Shown here: piece by piece, positions 9,339 through 18,011 of the stretch
Numbering within the stretch: position 1 is the first letter of the stretch
Layout of the letters: the number at the start of each line of letters is the position of its first letter
DNA from: Streptomyces sp. ATexAB-D23
Lineage (GTDB): Bacteria > Actinomycetota > Actinomycetes > Streptomycetales > Streptomycetaceae
Assembly (NCBI RefSeq): GCF_000373645.1
Contig: NZ_KB892079.1
Coordinates: forward strand, 62,001 to 126,000
Length of the DNA: 64,000 bases
Reading direction: 5' to 3'
Position numbers and translations under genes: made by a program
The notes under the pieces: model-generated
What the model was told of the DNA's origin: nothing
Seen by the model: only the letters and a program-made list of their open reading frames with translations
Databases searched by the model: none

Positions 9339-10136
9339 TCAGTGCGCCTCCACCGTGACCGAGAAGGAGAAGCGGTCACCCCGGTAGCGGATCTGCGCCA
9401 CGTCGACCACCCGGCCGCTCTCGTCGTAGGCGACACCCGTGTAGTACAGGATCGGGCTCAGCAGCGGGACGTCGAGCAGTTCGGCGGTGGCCGGGTCGGC
9501 GAGCCGGGCCTCGACCGTGTCGGTGATCCGGGAGATCGGGACACCGACGCGGTCGCGCAGCACCTTGGTCATCGGCCAGCGGTCGAGGTCGGCCGCGTCC
9601 AGGCGCGCCGCGACCTGCGGATGCACCCAGTTCTGCGCCCAGTTGGTCGGCTCGCCGCTCGCCTCCTCGCACCGCAGCCTGCGGTAGCCGACGACCTCGG
9701 AGCAGTCCGGGAAGTACTCCGCGACCTCGCCCGGCACGGGGACCGGCCCGTGGTCGAGCAGGGTGCTGCGCTCGCCCGACTGCTGGGCCACGATCGCGTC
9801 GATCGAGCCGAGCAGCCGGACCGGCGAACCGCGGCGGGCGCGCGGCTCGATGAACGTGCCGCGCCGCCGGTGCCGGCTGATCAGGCCCTCCGTCTCCAGC
9901 TCCTTGAGCGCCTGGCGCATGGTCAGGACGCTGACCCCGTAGTGCGCGGCGAGCTGTTCCTCGGTGGGCAGCCGCAGCGTGGCGTCCGGTGTGCGGCCCA
10001 GTATCGAGGCGCGCAGCGACTGCGAGACCTGGTACCACAGCGGCAGCTTGCGGTTCAGGACCAGCGAGTCGGGCGCGAAGGCGGTGCGGGGCGCGGGGGT
10101 GTTCAAAGCGGGCTGCGGCACCTGGTTCTCCTGCAT
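9339..10136 (-). CDS. GntR-family regulator with UTRA ligand domain
   Basis: A 265-residue HutC/GntR-type regulator. The winged helix (residues about 30-100) contains LPTEEQLAAHYGVSVLTMRQALKELE and the wing GLISRHRRRGTFIE; the UTRA small-molecule domain follows from about residue 110 and ends with DVAQIRYRGDRFSFSV. It starts 28 bases downstream of hmgA on the same strand and is probably cotranscribed with it. By position it may control homogentisate breakdown, perhaps through the palindrome in the hmgA promoter; this is inference. Confidence 0.88.
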   Translation of the reverse strand: MQENQVPQPALNTPAPRTAFAPDSLVLNRKLPLWYQVSQSLRASILGRTPDATLRLPTEEQLAAHYGVSVLTMRQALKELETEGLISRHRRRGTFIEPRARRGSPVRLLGSIDAIVAQQSGERSTLLDHGPVPVPGEVAEYFPDCSEVVGYRRLRCEEASGEPTNWAQNWVHPQVAARLDAADLDRWPMTKVLRDRVGVPISRITDTVEARLADPATAELLDVPLLSPILYYTGVAYDESGRVVDVAQIRYRGDRFSFSVTVEAH

Positions 10137-10164
10137 GCGTCGTCGCCGGCTCGGGCGGGGTCCG

Positions 10165-11493
10165 TCATGGCCTGAAGTTGCTGCTCAGACCCTGCCACAC
10201 GTCGTCGTAGCCCTGCTGCAGATGGTCCGCCGTCGCCGCCTGCCCGGTCGCGGTGACCGGCCAGCGGGTCTCGAACATGAAGGCCAGGCCGTCGTCGATC
10301 TTCTGCGGCTTCAGCTCCGCCGCGCTCGCCCGGTCGAAGGTCTCCCGGTCCGGACCGTGCGCCGACATCATGTTGTGCAGCGAGCCCCCGCCGGGTACGA
10401 AACCGCCCTCCCCGGCCGTCTTCGCGTCGTACGCGCCCTCGATCAGGCCCATGTACTCGCTCATCACGTTGCGGTGGAAGTAGGGCGGGCGGAAGGTGTC
10501 CTCACCGACCAGCCAGCGCGGCGCGAACACCACGAAGTCGACTCCGGCCAGACCCGGCGTGTCCGACGGCGAGGTCAGCACCGTGAAGATCGACGGGTCC
10601 GGGTGGTCGTAGCTGACCGAGCCGATCACATTGAAGCGGCGCAGGTCGTAGACGTACGGGGTGTGGTTGCCGTGCCAGGCGACGACATCGAGCGGCGAGT
10701 GGTCGTACGTGGCCGACCAGAGGTTGCCGCAGAACTTGTTGACCACCTCGACCGGGCGCTCCACGTCCTCGTACGCGGCGACCGGGGCGAGGAAGTCCCG
10801 GGCGTTCGCCAGGCCGTTGGCGCCGATCGGGCCCAGGTCCGGAAGGGTGAAGGGGCGGCCGTAGTTCTCGCAGACGTACCCCCGGGCGGTGGCGTCGAGC
10901 AGCTCGACGCGGAAGCGGACACCGCGCGGGATCAGGGCGACATGGCCGGGTTCGGCGCGCAGGAGGCCCAGTTCGGTGCGGAGCAGCAGGCCGCCGTGCT
11001 CGGGGACGATCAGCAGCTCGCCGTCGCTGTCGCTGAACACCCGGTCCGTCATGGCCGCGTTGGCGTGGTAGAGGTGCACGGCCATGCCGGTGCGCTGCGC
11101 CGCGTCGCCGTTGCCGCCCAGGGTCCACAGGCCGGACAGGAAGTCCGTGCCGGGCGCGGGCTCGGGGAGCGGGTCCCAGCGCAGCCGGTTCGGGTCGGGG
11201 ACGGTCTCGGTGAACGGGGCGGTGCGCAGGGCGCCGTTGCCGGTCCGGACGAACGGCGGATGCGCCGCCGACGGGCGGATGCGGTAGAGCCAGGTGCGGT
11301 GGTTGTGGGCGCGCGGCTCGGTGAAGGCGGAGCCGCTCAGCTGCTCGGCGTAGAGCCCCAGCGGGGCGCGCTGCGGTGAGTTGCGGCCGTGCGGCAGCGC
11401 TCCGGGCACCGCCTGGGAGCTGTGCTGATTCCCGAAACCGGCGGAATGCTCCAGCCCTTGTGCCGTCTTCCTCGCCTGCTCGATGCCGCTCAT
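10165..11493 (-). CDS. hmgA: Homogentisate 1,2-dioxygenase
   Basis: Cleaves the homogentisate ring with O2 to maleylacetoacetate in tyrosine/phenylalanine catabolism; Fe(II)-dependent, cytosolic. 442 residues, the usual family length. Diagnostic segments are the N-terminal YSxGFGN-like SAGFGNQHSS, the cupin region, and the iron site: FHRNVMSEYMGLI (His and Glu ligands) followed by NMMSAHGPD (second His). The start ATG before SGIEQARKTAQ is the natural N-terminus; the frame extends upstream over the promoter without support. A sigma70-like promoter with an overlapping palindrome lies just upstream. The later pathway enzymes (maleylacetoacetate isomerase, fumarylacetoacetase) are not in this window. 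Confidence 0.97.
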   Translation of the reverse strand: MSGIEQARKTAQGLEHSAGFGNQHSSQAVPGALPHGRNSPQRAPLGLYAEQLSGSAFTEPRAHNHRTWLYRIRPSAAHPPFVRTGNGALRTAPFTETVPDPNRLRWDPLPEPAPGTDFLSGLWTLGGNGDAAQRTGMAVHLYHANAAMTDRVFSDSDGELLIVPEHGGLLLRTELGLLRAEPGHVALIPRGVRFRVELLDATARGYVCENYGRPFTLPDLGPIGANGLANARDFLAPVAAYEDVERPVEVVNKFCGNLWSATYDHSPLDVVAWHGNHTPYVYDLRRFNVIGSVSYDHPDPSIFTVLTSPSDTPGLAGVDFVVFAPRWLVGEDTFRPPYFHRNVMSEYMGLIEGAYDAKTAGEGGFVPGGGSLHNMMSAHGPDRETFDRASAAELKPQKIDDGLAFMFETRWPVTATGQAATADHLQQGYDDVWQGLSSNFRP

Positions 11494-11514
11494 GTGCGCT
11501 CCCGGTGCCGAAGA

Positions 11515-11556
11515 AATCCTATGGACAACCGTAGGAATGGAACCGGGGCGAGTCAA
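11515..11556 (-). promoter_or_regulatory. hmgA promoter with overlapping 24-bp palindrome
   Basis: On the minus strand TTGACT (11551-11556) and TACGGT (11528-11533) are separated by exactly 17 bases, an excellent vegetative promoter. A near-perfect palindrome spans 11515-11538, with arms ATTCCTA and TAGGATT and inner GG/CC steps. It covers the -10 and expected start site, so a bound protein would repress transcription. The GntR/UTRA protein encoded downstream is an obvious candidate ligand-responsive repressor. Confidence 0.6.
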
Positions 11557-11579
11557 CGGCATTCGTCGTGCAAGAGGGG

Positions 11580-11607
11580 TTCAAAAAGCTGAACAATGCT
11601 CTACTCT
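11580..11607 (+). promoter_or_regulatory. Promoter of the beta-helix operon (leaderless)
   Basis: TTCAAA (11580-11585) and TACTCT (11602-11607) are spaced by 16 bases; the ATG at 11615 follows the -10 by seven bases. Start of transcription would coincide with the ATG, so the first gene is probably translated from a leaderless mRNA. Confidence 0.5.
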
Positions 11608-11614
11608 CCCGCAC

Positions 11615-13723
11615 ATGTCGTGGACACGAAGACTTCTGGTGGTTCTGGCGGCCCTCGCCGCCGCCCTACTCGCGGCCCCGTCCGCCGCCCAGGCGCACGA
11701 GGAACGGCCGGTCACCCTGCCCGACGGCACCGGCAGCGTTCCCGTGTACCGCACCGGCGAGCCCGACCTCCTGGTCTGCAAGACCGACCGGGCCGACTTC
11801 GAACGCCGGATATCCGGCTTCCCCGACGCCCTGAAGGCGAGGAACCTCAAGCTCTTCGAGCGGTGCCGCACCTCCGGCTACCGCCATCTGCAACAGGCCG
11901 TCGACGCCGTCACCGGCCCCGGGAAGAACATCGCGATCCTCCCCGGCCTGTACGAGGAGGAGCCCTCGCTGCCCGCACCGAAGGGGGAGTGCGCCCGGCT
12001 CAAGGCCCCCGACTCCAAGCTCGGCTACCAGATCCTCAGCTACGCCCAGCAGCTCAAGTGTCCGCACAACCAGAACCTGGTGGCCATCCTCGGCAAGAAG
12101 GACCTCCAGATCGAGGGCACCGGGGCGGCCCGTACGGACGTCGTCATCGACGCCAAGTACCGCAAGCTCAACGCGATCCGCTCGGACGGCTCCGACGGCG
12201 TCTACTTCAAGAACTTCACCGCCCAGCGCACCACCTTCAACTCGCTCTACGTCCTCGCCCAGGACGGCTTCGTCATCGACGACGTCCTGACCCGCTGGAA
12301 CGACGAGTACGGCTTCCTGACCTTCGCCAGCGACCACGGCCTGTACAAGAACTGCGAGTCCTACGGCAACGGCGACTCCGGCATCTACCCGGGCAGCGCC
12401 TCCGACATCAACGACGGCTACGGCTACGAGGTCCCGCGCTACTCGATCGAGATCACCGGCTGCCACAGCCACCACAGCATGGTCGGCTACTCCGGCACCG
12501 CGGGCGACTCCGTCTACGTCCACGACAACGAGTTCGACCACAACATGGGCGGCGCCTCGATGGACAGCGCCTTCCCCGGCCACCCCGGACTGCCGCAGAA
12601 CCACGCCCGCTTCGAGCGCAACCTCATCCACGACAACAACGCCGACTACTACCGCTACGTCGCCGACGGCACCTGCGCCAAGCCGCCCGCCGAGCGCGGC
12701 TACGAGGACGGGGTGGTCTGCCCGCAGATCTCCATGCCGCCGGGCACCGGCATCATCACCGCGGGCGGCAACTGGAACATCTACGAGAACAACTGGATCT
12801 ACGGACAGCAGCGCGCCGCCTTCTTCCTGAGCGCCGTCCCCGCCTTCATCCGCGGCGAGAACGCCCTCGGCAAGCAGACCGACACCTCCCACCACAACCG
12901 GTACGCGAACAACCACCTGGGCACCGACAGGAACGGCGACTCCCACCCCAACCGCACCGACGTCTGGTGGGACGGGCAGGGCGACGGCAACTGCTGGCAG
13001 TCGGACACCGGAGCCTCCACCCCCCGCTCCCTGCCCACCTGCGGCGACGAGCGGGGCGCGGTCTCCGGCAGCACCGACCGGATCGCAGGCGAACCCGTCA
13101 AACTCGCCCAGCTGCTGGTCTGCGCCGACTACGACGTCCAGGCACGCCGGCTGCCGGCCGGCTGCGACTGGTACGGGGCGCGCGGCATCGAGCGCATCGA
13201 GGTGCAGGCCGCCCTGGGCATCGCCGTGGTCCTGGTCCTCGTCGGCGGGGTGCTGTGGTGGCGCCGGCTGCGCTCCAGCAGGCTCGCCACGGCCGCGTCG
13301 GTCCTCGGCGTCATCGGCCTCGGCCTCGACGTGGCCGGCTCGACCATGGGCCTGGCGGCCACCTATGTCCCGGCCGTCGCCCTGCTGCTGACCGGCCTCT
13401 GGTGGACCGGAATCGGCCTGGCACTGCGGGCGACGCGGCCGGTGCTGGCGTGGGTGACCGTGGCGCTGGGCGCGCTGACGCTGCTGGACGCGCTGGACAA
13501 GGGCGTGTTCATGATCCCGTGGATTCCGCTGAGTCCGGCCTGGATACGCGGGCTGCTCGGCCTGGTCTGGGTCGTGTGGGCCGTGGTGGCCGCCGCCCGG
13601 CACGGGGAGCGGGGCGCGGAGACGGAGACCGGCGCTGCCGGGGACGACGGCGACGGCGCGGCACCGGTACCCGCCTCGCCCGCACCGGCCACCGCCACCA
13701 CCCCGGAAGGGGACGCCTCATGA
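11615..13723 (+). CDS. Exported parallel beta-helix protein with C-terminal membrane segments (NosD-like)
   Basis: A 702-residue exported protein. Residues 1-27 are a Sec signal peptide (hydrophobic core, then AAQA). Residues about 90-520 have the repeating pattern of a right-handed parallel beta-helix (short strands ending in NxI/V, repeated DxxxN turns such as FERNLIHDNNA and WNIYENNWIYG), as in pectate-lyase-like and NosD proteins. Around residues 525-680 four hydrophobic segments predict a C-terminal membrane anchor, followed by an Ala/Pro/acidic tail. Its C-terminal codons overlap the start of the lipoprotein gene by ATGA. Catalytic residues of polysaccharide lyases cannot be identified. 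It may bind or process a cell-surface glycan, or act as a NosD-like assembly factor. Confidence 0.75.
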   Translation: MSWTRRLLVVLAALAAALLAAPSAAQAHEERPVTLPDGTGSVPVYRTGEPDLLVCKTDRADFERRISGFPDALKARNLKLFERCRTSGYRHLQQAVDAVTGPGKNIAILPGLYEEEPSLPAPKGECARLKAPDSKLGYQILSYAQQLKCPHNQNLVAILGKKDLQIEGTGAARTDVVIDAKYRKLNAIRSDGSDGVYFKNFTAQRTTFNSLYVLAQDGFVIDDVLTRWNDEYGFLTFASDHGLYKNCESYGNGDSGIYPGSASDINDGYGYEVPRYSIEITGCHSHHSMVGYSGTAGDSVYVHDNEFDHNMGGASMDSAFPGHPGLPQNHARFERNLIHDNNADYYRYVADGTCAKPPAERGYEDGVVCPQISMPPGTGIITAGGNWNIYENNWIYGQQRAAFFLSAVPAFIRGENALGKQTDTSHHNRYANNHLGTDRNGDSHPNRTDVWWDGQGDGNCWQSDTGASTPRSLPTCGDERGAVSGSTDRIAGEPVKLAQLLVCADYDVQARRLPAGCDWYGARGIERIEVQAALGIAVVLVLVGGVLWWRRLRSSRLATAASVLGVIGLGLDVAGSTMGLAATYVPAVALLLTGLWWTGIGLALRATRPVLAWVTVALGALTLLDALDKGVFMIPWIPLSPAWIRGLLGLVWVVWAVVAAARHGERGAETETGAAGDDGDGAAPVPASPAPATATTPEGDAS

Positions 13724-14529
13724 ACCGCGCACGCCCCGCCCGTACCGTCCTCGCCCTGCTCACCGCGGCCGTCCTCGCCCTCGGCGCGGGCGCCTGCGGG
13801 GGCCGGCCCACCACCCACCACAAGCCCGGCACCAGCCATGCCGAGGACACCGGCAGCAACGGCCGGCTCCTGAGCACCGACGACGGCGACGGCCACCGGC
13901 TGCGCCAGGTCGGCGCCGACGGCGCGCCCGGGGTGAGCATCACCGTACGGGCCGACTCCGAGGACGGCTGGAACGTCCACCTCACGGTCCGCAACTTCCG
14001 GTTCACCCCGGACAGCGTGGGCGGCGCCGCCCTCGCCGGACGCGGCCACGCCCAGCTCTTCCTGGACGGGCACCCGCTCGCCCGCGTCTACGGCACCTGG
14101 TTCCACCTCCCCGAGTCGCTGCTGAGCGCGGCCGGGGGCGGCACCCGGCTCACCGCCGGCCTGTACGCCGACGACCACACCGCCTGGGCCGTCGGCTCCA
14201 CCCCGGTCCGGGCCGCCGCCACCCTCGGCGACGCCTCCCCGGGCGCCGACGCGACGCCCGACGAGAACACCACCACCGTCGAACTCGCCATCGAGGACGG
14301 CAAGGTGAGCCCGGCGCCGGGTCGCACCGAGATCAAGAAGGGCCGCACCGTGCGCCTGCGCATCCGCAGCGACCGCGACGACACCCTGCACGTCCACGGC
14401 TACGACAAGAAGGCCACGCTGCCCGCCGGACGCACCGTCACGCTCACCTTCACCGCCGACCGCACCGGCCTCTTCGAGGTGGAGACCCACGAGTCGGACC
14501 TGCTCCTGACCCAGCTCGTCGTCCGGTGA
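13720..14529 (+). CDS. Lipoprotein with C-terminal cupredoxin-like domain
   Basis: A 269-residue exported lipoprotein: an n-region MNRARPARTVL, hydrophobic core, and lipobox ending GAGAC give a lipid-anchored Cys near residue 26. The C-terminal 95 residues look like a cupredoxin fold (IKKGRTVRLRIRSDRDDTLHVHGYD, then an AGRTVTLTFTADRTGLFEVETHES closing region). His residues lie in HVHGYD and ETHES, but the Cys and Met of a type 1 copper site are absent (Glu and Leu occupy those places), so classical electron transfer is unlikely; metal binding of another type remains possible. Overlaps both neighbours (ATGA, GTGA) and is therefore translationally coupled in the three-gene operon. Confidence 0.72.
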   Translation: MNRARPARTVLALLTAAVLALGAGACGGRPTTHHKPGTSHAEDTGSNGRLLSTDDGDGHRLRQVGADGAPGVSITVRADSEDGWNVHLTVRNFRFTPDSVGGAALAGRGHAQLFLDGHPLARVYGTWFHLPESLLSAAGGGTRLTAGLYADDHTAWAVGSTPVRAAATLGDASPGADATPDENTTTVELAIEDGKVSPAPGRTEIKKGRTVRLRIRSDRDDTLHVHGYDKKATLPAGRTVTLTFTADRTGLFEVETHESDLLLTQLVVR

Positions 14530-15848
14530 CGGGCACTCCCGCCCCGGGTGCCGTGAGCGTCCTCGCCCACGGCATCGGGGCCCAGCACGATCTGCCGCTC
14601 TCGCCGTTCTACGCCTTCGCGGGCGCCTTCGCCGCGCTCTTCGTCTCGTTCCTGGCGCTCGGCCTGCTCTGGTCGGCCTCCCGCTTCCGCGGCGAGAGCG
14701 CGGGACGCCCGCTGCCGGCCGCGATCCAGCGCGCGGCCGACGCCCGCGCCACGCGTGCCACCGCCCGCGCGCTCGGCCTCGCCGCCGCGCTCCTGGTCGT
14801 ACTGAACCTGCTCATCGGGCCCGCCGACGCGGACCGCAACCCGGCGCCCGGAGCCGTCTACGTGCTCCTGTGGGTCGGGCTCGTCCCCGCCTCGCTGCTC
14901 CTCGGGCCCGTCTGGCGGCTGCTCAACCCGCTGCGCACCCTGCACCTCATCGGCTGCCGGGCCCTCGGGCGCGACCCGGAGGCCGGCCGCCCCGTTCCCG
15001 CACGCCTCGGCATGTGGCCGGCGGCGGCCGGGCTCCTCGCCTTCACCTGGCTCGAACTCGTCGCCCCCGACCCGGCATCGCCCACCGCCCTGCTGGTGTT
15101 CCTCGGCGTCTACGCGGCCGTCCACCTCACGGGCGCCGCCCGGTACGGGGCCCGCTGGTTCGACCACGCCGACGCCTTCGAGGTGTACTCCGGCCTCCTC
15201 GCCCGCCTCTCCCCGCTCGGCCGTGCCCGTGAAGTCCCGTCCGGCCCGCGACGCCTGGTCCTGCGCTCCCCGTTCAACGGACTCGACGCCACCCCCCAGC
15301 TCCCCGGGCTCGTCGCCACCGTCTGCGTGATGCTCGGCTCCACCGCGTACGACGGGTTCTCCGACTCACCGCGCTGGATCACCACCGTCCAGACCTCCGC
15401 GCTCGGCCGCACCACCACGGCCACCCTCGGGCTCCTCGGCGCCGTCGCCCTCGTCGCCACCCTCTACGGGCTCTGCGCCGGGGCCACCCGGCTCGTCTGC
15501 GGCCGGCTGCCCCATCCGCTCACCGCCTTCGCGCACTCACTCGTGCCGATCGCCCTCGGCTACCTCGTCGCCCACTACTTCACGCTCTTCGCCACCGAGG
15601 GCCCGCGCACCCTGGCCCTGGCGTTCGGCGCCGACCGGCCCGCCCCGCCCGAACCGCCCCTCGGCCCCGGCGGCGTCGCCACCCTCCAGGTCGTCGCCAT
15701 CGTCACCGGCCACGTCCTCGGAGTCGTCGCCGCGCACGACAGGTCCGTACGGCTCCTGCCGTCCGGGCGCGCCGTCGTCGGCCAGCTCCCGCTGCTGATC
15801 CTGATGATCGCGTACACCGTCGGAGGACTCGCCCTGCTCATCGCCTGA
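14526..15848 (+). CDS. Polytopic membrane protein, third gene of beta-helix/cupredoxin operon
   Basis: A 440-residue integral membrane protein with about ten hydrophobic segments (for example around residues 30-48, 85-98, 110-128, 165-178, 185-200, 260-275, 295-320, 330-350, 385-405, 415-440). I do not recognise a defined family. Conserved-looking polar signatures are GPVWRLLNPLRTLH and the AHSLVPIALGYLVAHYFTL segment, whose His residues inside a membrane helix could bind metal or haem. GTG at 14526 overlaps the previous stop (GTGA). The constant company of an exported beta-helix protein and a cupredoxin-like lipoprotein suggests one envelope complex. Confidence 0.7.
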   Translation: MTGTPAPGAVSVLAHGIGAQHDLPLSPFYAFAGAFAALFVSFLALGLLWSASRFRGESAGRPLPAAIQRAADARATRATARALGLAAALLVVLNLLIGPADADRNPAPGAVYVLLWVGLVPASLLLGPVWRLLNPLRTLHLIGCRALGRDPEAGRPVPARLGMWPAAAGLLAFTWLELVAPDPASPTALLVFLGVYAAVHLTGAARYGARWFDHADAFEVYSGLLARLSPLGRAREVPSGPRRLVLRSPFNGLDATPQLPGLVATVCVMLGSTAYDGFSDSPRWITTVQTSALGRTTTATLGLLGAVALVATLYGLCAGATRLVCGRLPHPLTAFAHSLVPIALGYLVAHYFTLFATEGPRTLALAFGADRPAPPEPPLGPGGVATLQVVAIVTGHVLGVVAAHDRSVRLLPSGRAVVGQLPLLILMIAYTVGGLALLIA

Positions 15849-15889
15849 GTCCGCCACCCCCGCCGCCCGCGCAGGAGGCCCACGGCATC

Positions 15890-16510
15890 ATGGAAGGCGT
15901 GCCCCATGCGAACACGAACCTCCGCCGCACCCCGGTGCAGCAGCGCAGCGCGGAACGACTCGCCCGGATACTCGACGCCTGCGCCGAACTCCTCGACGAG
16001 ACCGGCTACGAGCAGCTCTCCACGCGGGCGGTGGCCGCACGCGCCGGGGTGCCCATCGGCTCGGTCTACCGCTTCTTCTCCAACAAGCGCGCCCTGGCCG
16101 ACGCGCTCGCCCGGCGCAACCTGGACAGCTACGCCGAGCGCATCACCGACCGGCTGACCGCCATCGGGGCCACCGACTGGCGCGGCGCGATCGACGCCGT
16201 GCTGGACGAGTACCTGGCGATGAAGCGCTCCGTCCCCGGCTTCGCCCTGGTCGACTTCGGCGCCCCCGCGCCCGACGAGGACCCGGCCGACGACGCCAAC
16301 CAGCGGGTCGCGGGCCGGCTCGCCGAACTCCTCACGGGCCACCTGGGCCGGCCGGCCGACGAGGACCTGCTGCGGGCCGTCCTGGTCTGCGTGGAGGCCA
16401 CCGACGCCCTGCTCAAACTCGCCTTCCGCACCGACCCGTCCGGCGACGGCGCGATCGTCGCCGAGACCCGGGTGCTGGTCCAGGCCTACCTCGCGCGTCT
16501 GCTGGACTGA
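15890..16510 (+). CDS. TetR-family transcriptional regulator
   Basis: A 206-residue TetR regulator. The DNA-binding domain (residues about 15-65) contains TRAVAARAGVPIGSVYRFFSNKRALADAL. The C-terminal half carries the TetR_C motif seen in regulators of the AcrR-like group, with no ligand clue. AGGAGG lies upstream of the ATG at 15890. It is 41 bases after the membrane protein gene and may belong to the same transcript; its targets are not evident. Confidence 0.88.
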   Translation: MEGVPHANTNLRRTPVQQRSAERLARILDACAELLDETGYEQLSTRAVAARAGVPIGSVYRFFSNKRALADALARRNLDSYAERITDRLTAIGATDWRGAIDAVLDEYLAMKRSVPGFALVDFGAPAPDEDPADDANQRVAGRLAELLTGHLGRPADEDLLRAVLVCVEATDALLKLAFRTDPSGDGAIVAETRVLVQAYLARLLD

Positions 16511-16649
16511 GCGCGCCGGGGGCCGTGAACACCCGGAGGGGCCGCCCAACCTTTGCGCGAGTCATTCCCCCACGGGGCGTAGTGGGTTAATTTCAGGCCA
16601 CTGCTGCCGCTCCCCACCGCTCCACCACCATCCTTCACGGGCGGAACAC

Positions 16650-18011
16650 ATGACTCGCGCCATCACTCTGAACAACGTCAGCAAGACCTACGGGCGGTCC
16701 TCGCGCGCCGTCGACCGTCTCTCGCTCTCCATCGACCCGGGCGAGTTCGTCGTCCTGCTGGGCCCCTCGGGGTGCGGCAAGTCGACCGTGCTGCGCATGA
16801 TCGCCGGCCTGGAGGACGTCACCGAGGGCGAGGTCCTGCTCGACGGCGAACCGGCCAACCACCTCACCCCTCGCGAACGCGAGATGGCCATGGTCTTCCA
16901 GAACTTCGCGCTCTACCCGACCATGACCAACCGGGCCAACATCGGCTTCCCGCTGAAGCTGGAGAACCCGCGCCAGGACCACAACGAGCGCATCGAGAAC
17001 ACCGCCAGGATGCTCGGCATCGAGCGCATCCTGGACCGGCTGCCCGGCCAGCTCTCCGGTGGTGAGCGCCAACGGGTGGCGATGGGAAGGGCGATTTCAC
17101 GCCAACCTTCGGCGTTCCTGATGGACGAGCCGCTCTCCAACCTCGACGCGAAGCTCCGCAACCACCTGCGCGCCGAGATCTCCCAGCTCACCAAGGAACT
17201 CGGCGTCACCACCGTCTACGTGACCCACGACCAGGCCGAGGCCATGTCGCTCGGTCACCGGGTCGCCGTGATGCGCGGCGGGATCCTCCAGCAGGTCAGC
17301 CCGCCGCGCGAGGTGTACGCCCTGCCGGAGAACGTGTTCGTCGCCGCGTTCATCGGGACCCCGAGGATCAACCTGCTCCAGGCCGTCGTGCACGCGCCGC
17401 TGGAAGGCCGGATGTCGATCGACATCGGCCGCCAGCGCCTCCCGCTGCCCGAGCCGCTCAGCCCGGACCACCAGCTGCTGCGCATCCAGCAGGGCCGCCG
17501 GATCATCGTCGGGCTGCGCTCGGAGGCGGTCCGGATCGCCCCGCCCAGCCAGGCCCGCCCCGGCGAGGTCGCGCTCAGCGGCATCGTGGAGCACGTCGAG
17601 TACCAGGGCCACGAGGCGCTGGTCCACCTCAACACCGGCTCGCAGCCCGCCGTCGTGCCGGAGCTGGAATCGGCCCGCACCGACCGGGGGGCCGTGCGCA
17701 GGCGCCGCGGCGGCCAGGGCGGTGCCGGTGTGCTGGGACGGATCAAGGAGCGCGCCGCCGGTTACGTCTCGGGGGGCTCCGTCGCCGTCCTGGACGCCCC
17801 GGACACCGACGCGCTGCCGCCGGGCGCGCACAGCCCGGACCGCCCCGCCGTCACCGCCAGCGACCTCGTCGTCCGCACCGGCCCCGACATGCGGCTGCGC
17901 ACCGGGGGACAGGTGCCGCTCCTGGTCGACCTCGCTCACCTGTACGTCTTCGACCACCAGGGCCGCCGGATCTGCCCGCTGCCGAAGGACGTACCCGGCC
18001 TGGAGGTGTAG
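16650..18011 (+). CDS. ABC transporter ATPase, MsiK/UgpC-like (sugar import), orphan
   Basis: A 453-residue cytoplasmic ATPase that would energise carbohydrate (CUT1) importers. Walker A GPSGCGKST near residue 39, Q-loop VFQNFALYPT, signature LSGGERQRVAMGR, Walker B FLMDEPLSNLD and H-loop VYVTHDQAEAMS are all intact; a TOBE region follows. Typical MsiK-type proteins are about 370-380 residues; here extra sequence around residues 345-420 (Arg/Gly-rich RRRRGGQGG, then PPGAHSPDRP) is inserted within the TOBE part. No permease or binding-protein gene is adjacent, so it probably serves several distant transporters. Its TAG stop is the first three bases of the 122-bp inverted-repeat element, so the last codons could have been altered by that insertion. 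Confidence 0.9.
   Translation: MTRAITLNNVSKTYGRSSRAVDRLSLSIDPGEFVVLLGPSGCGKSTVLRMIAGLEDVTEGEVLLDGEPANHLTPREREMAMVFQNFALYPTMTNRANIGFPLKLENPRQDHNERIENTARMLGIERILDRLPGQLSGGERQRVAMGRAISRQPSAFLMDEPLSNLDAKLRNHLRAEISQLTKELGVTTVYVTHDQAEAMSLGHRVAVMRGGILQQVSPPREVYALPENVFVAAFIGTPRINLLQAVVHAPLEGRMSIDIGRQRLPLPEPLSPDHQLLRIQQGRRIIVGLRSEAVRIAPPSQARPGEVALSGIVEHVEYQGHEALVHLNTGSQPAVVPELESARTDRGAVRRRRGGQGGAGVLGRIKERAAGYVSGGSVAVLDAPDTDALPPGAHSPDRPAVTASDLVVRTGPDMRLRTGGQVPLLVDLAHLYVFDHQGRRICPLPKDVPGLEV

Noticed and set aside
13720..14529. Type 1 copper protein
   Set aside because: The cupredoxin-like region lacks the Cys and Met ligands of a type 1 site.
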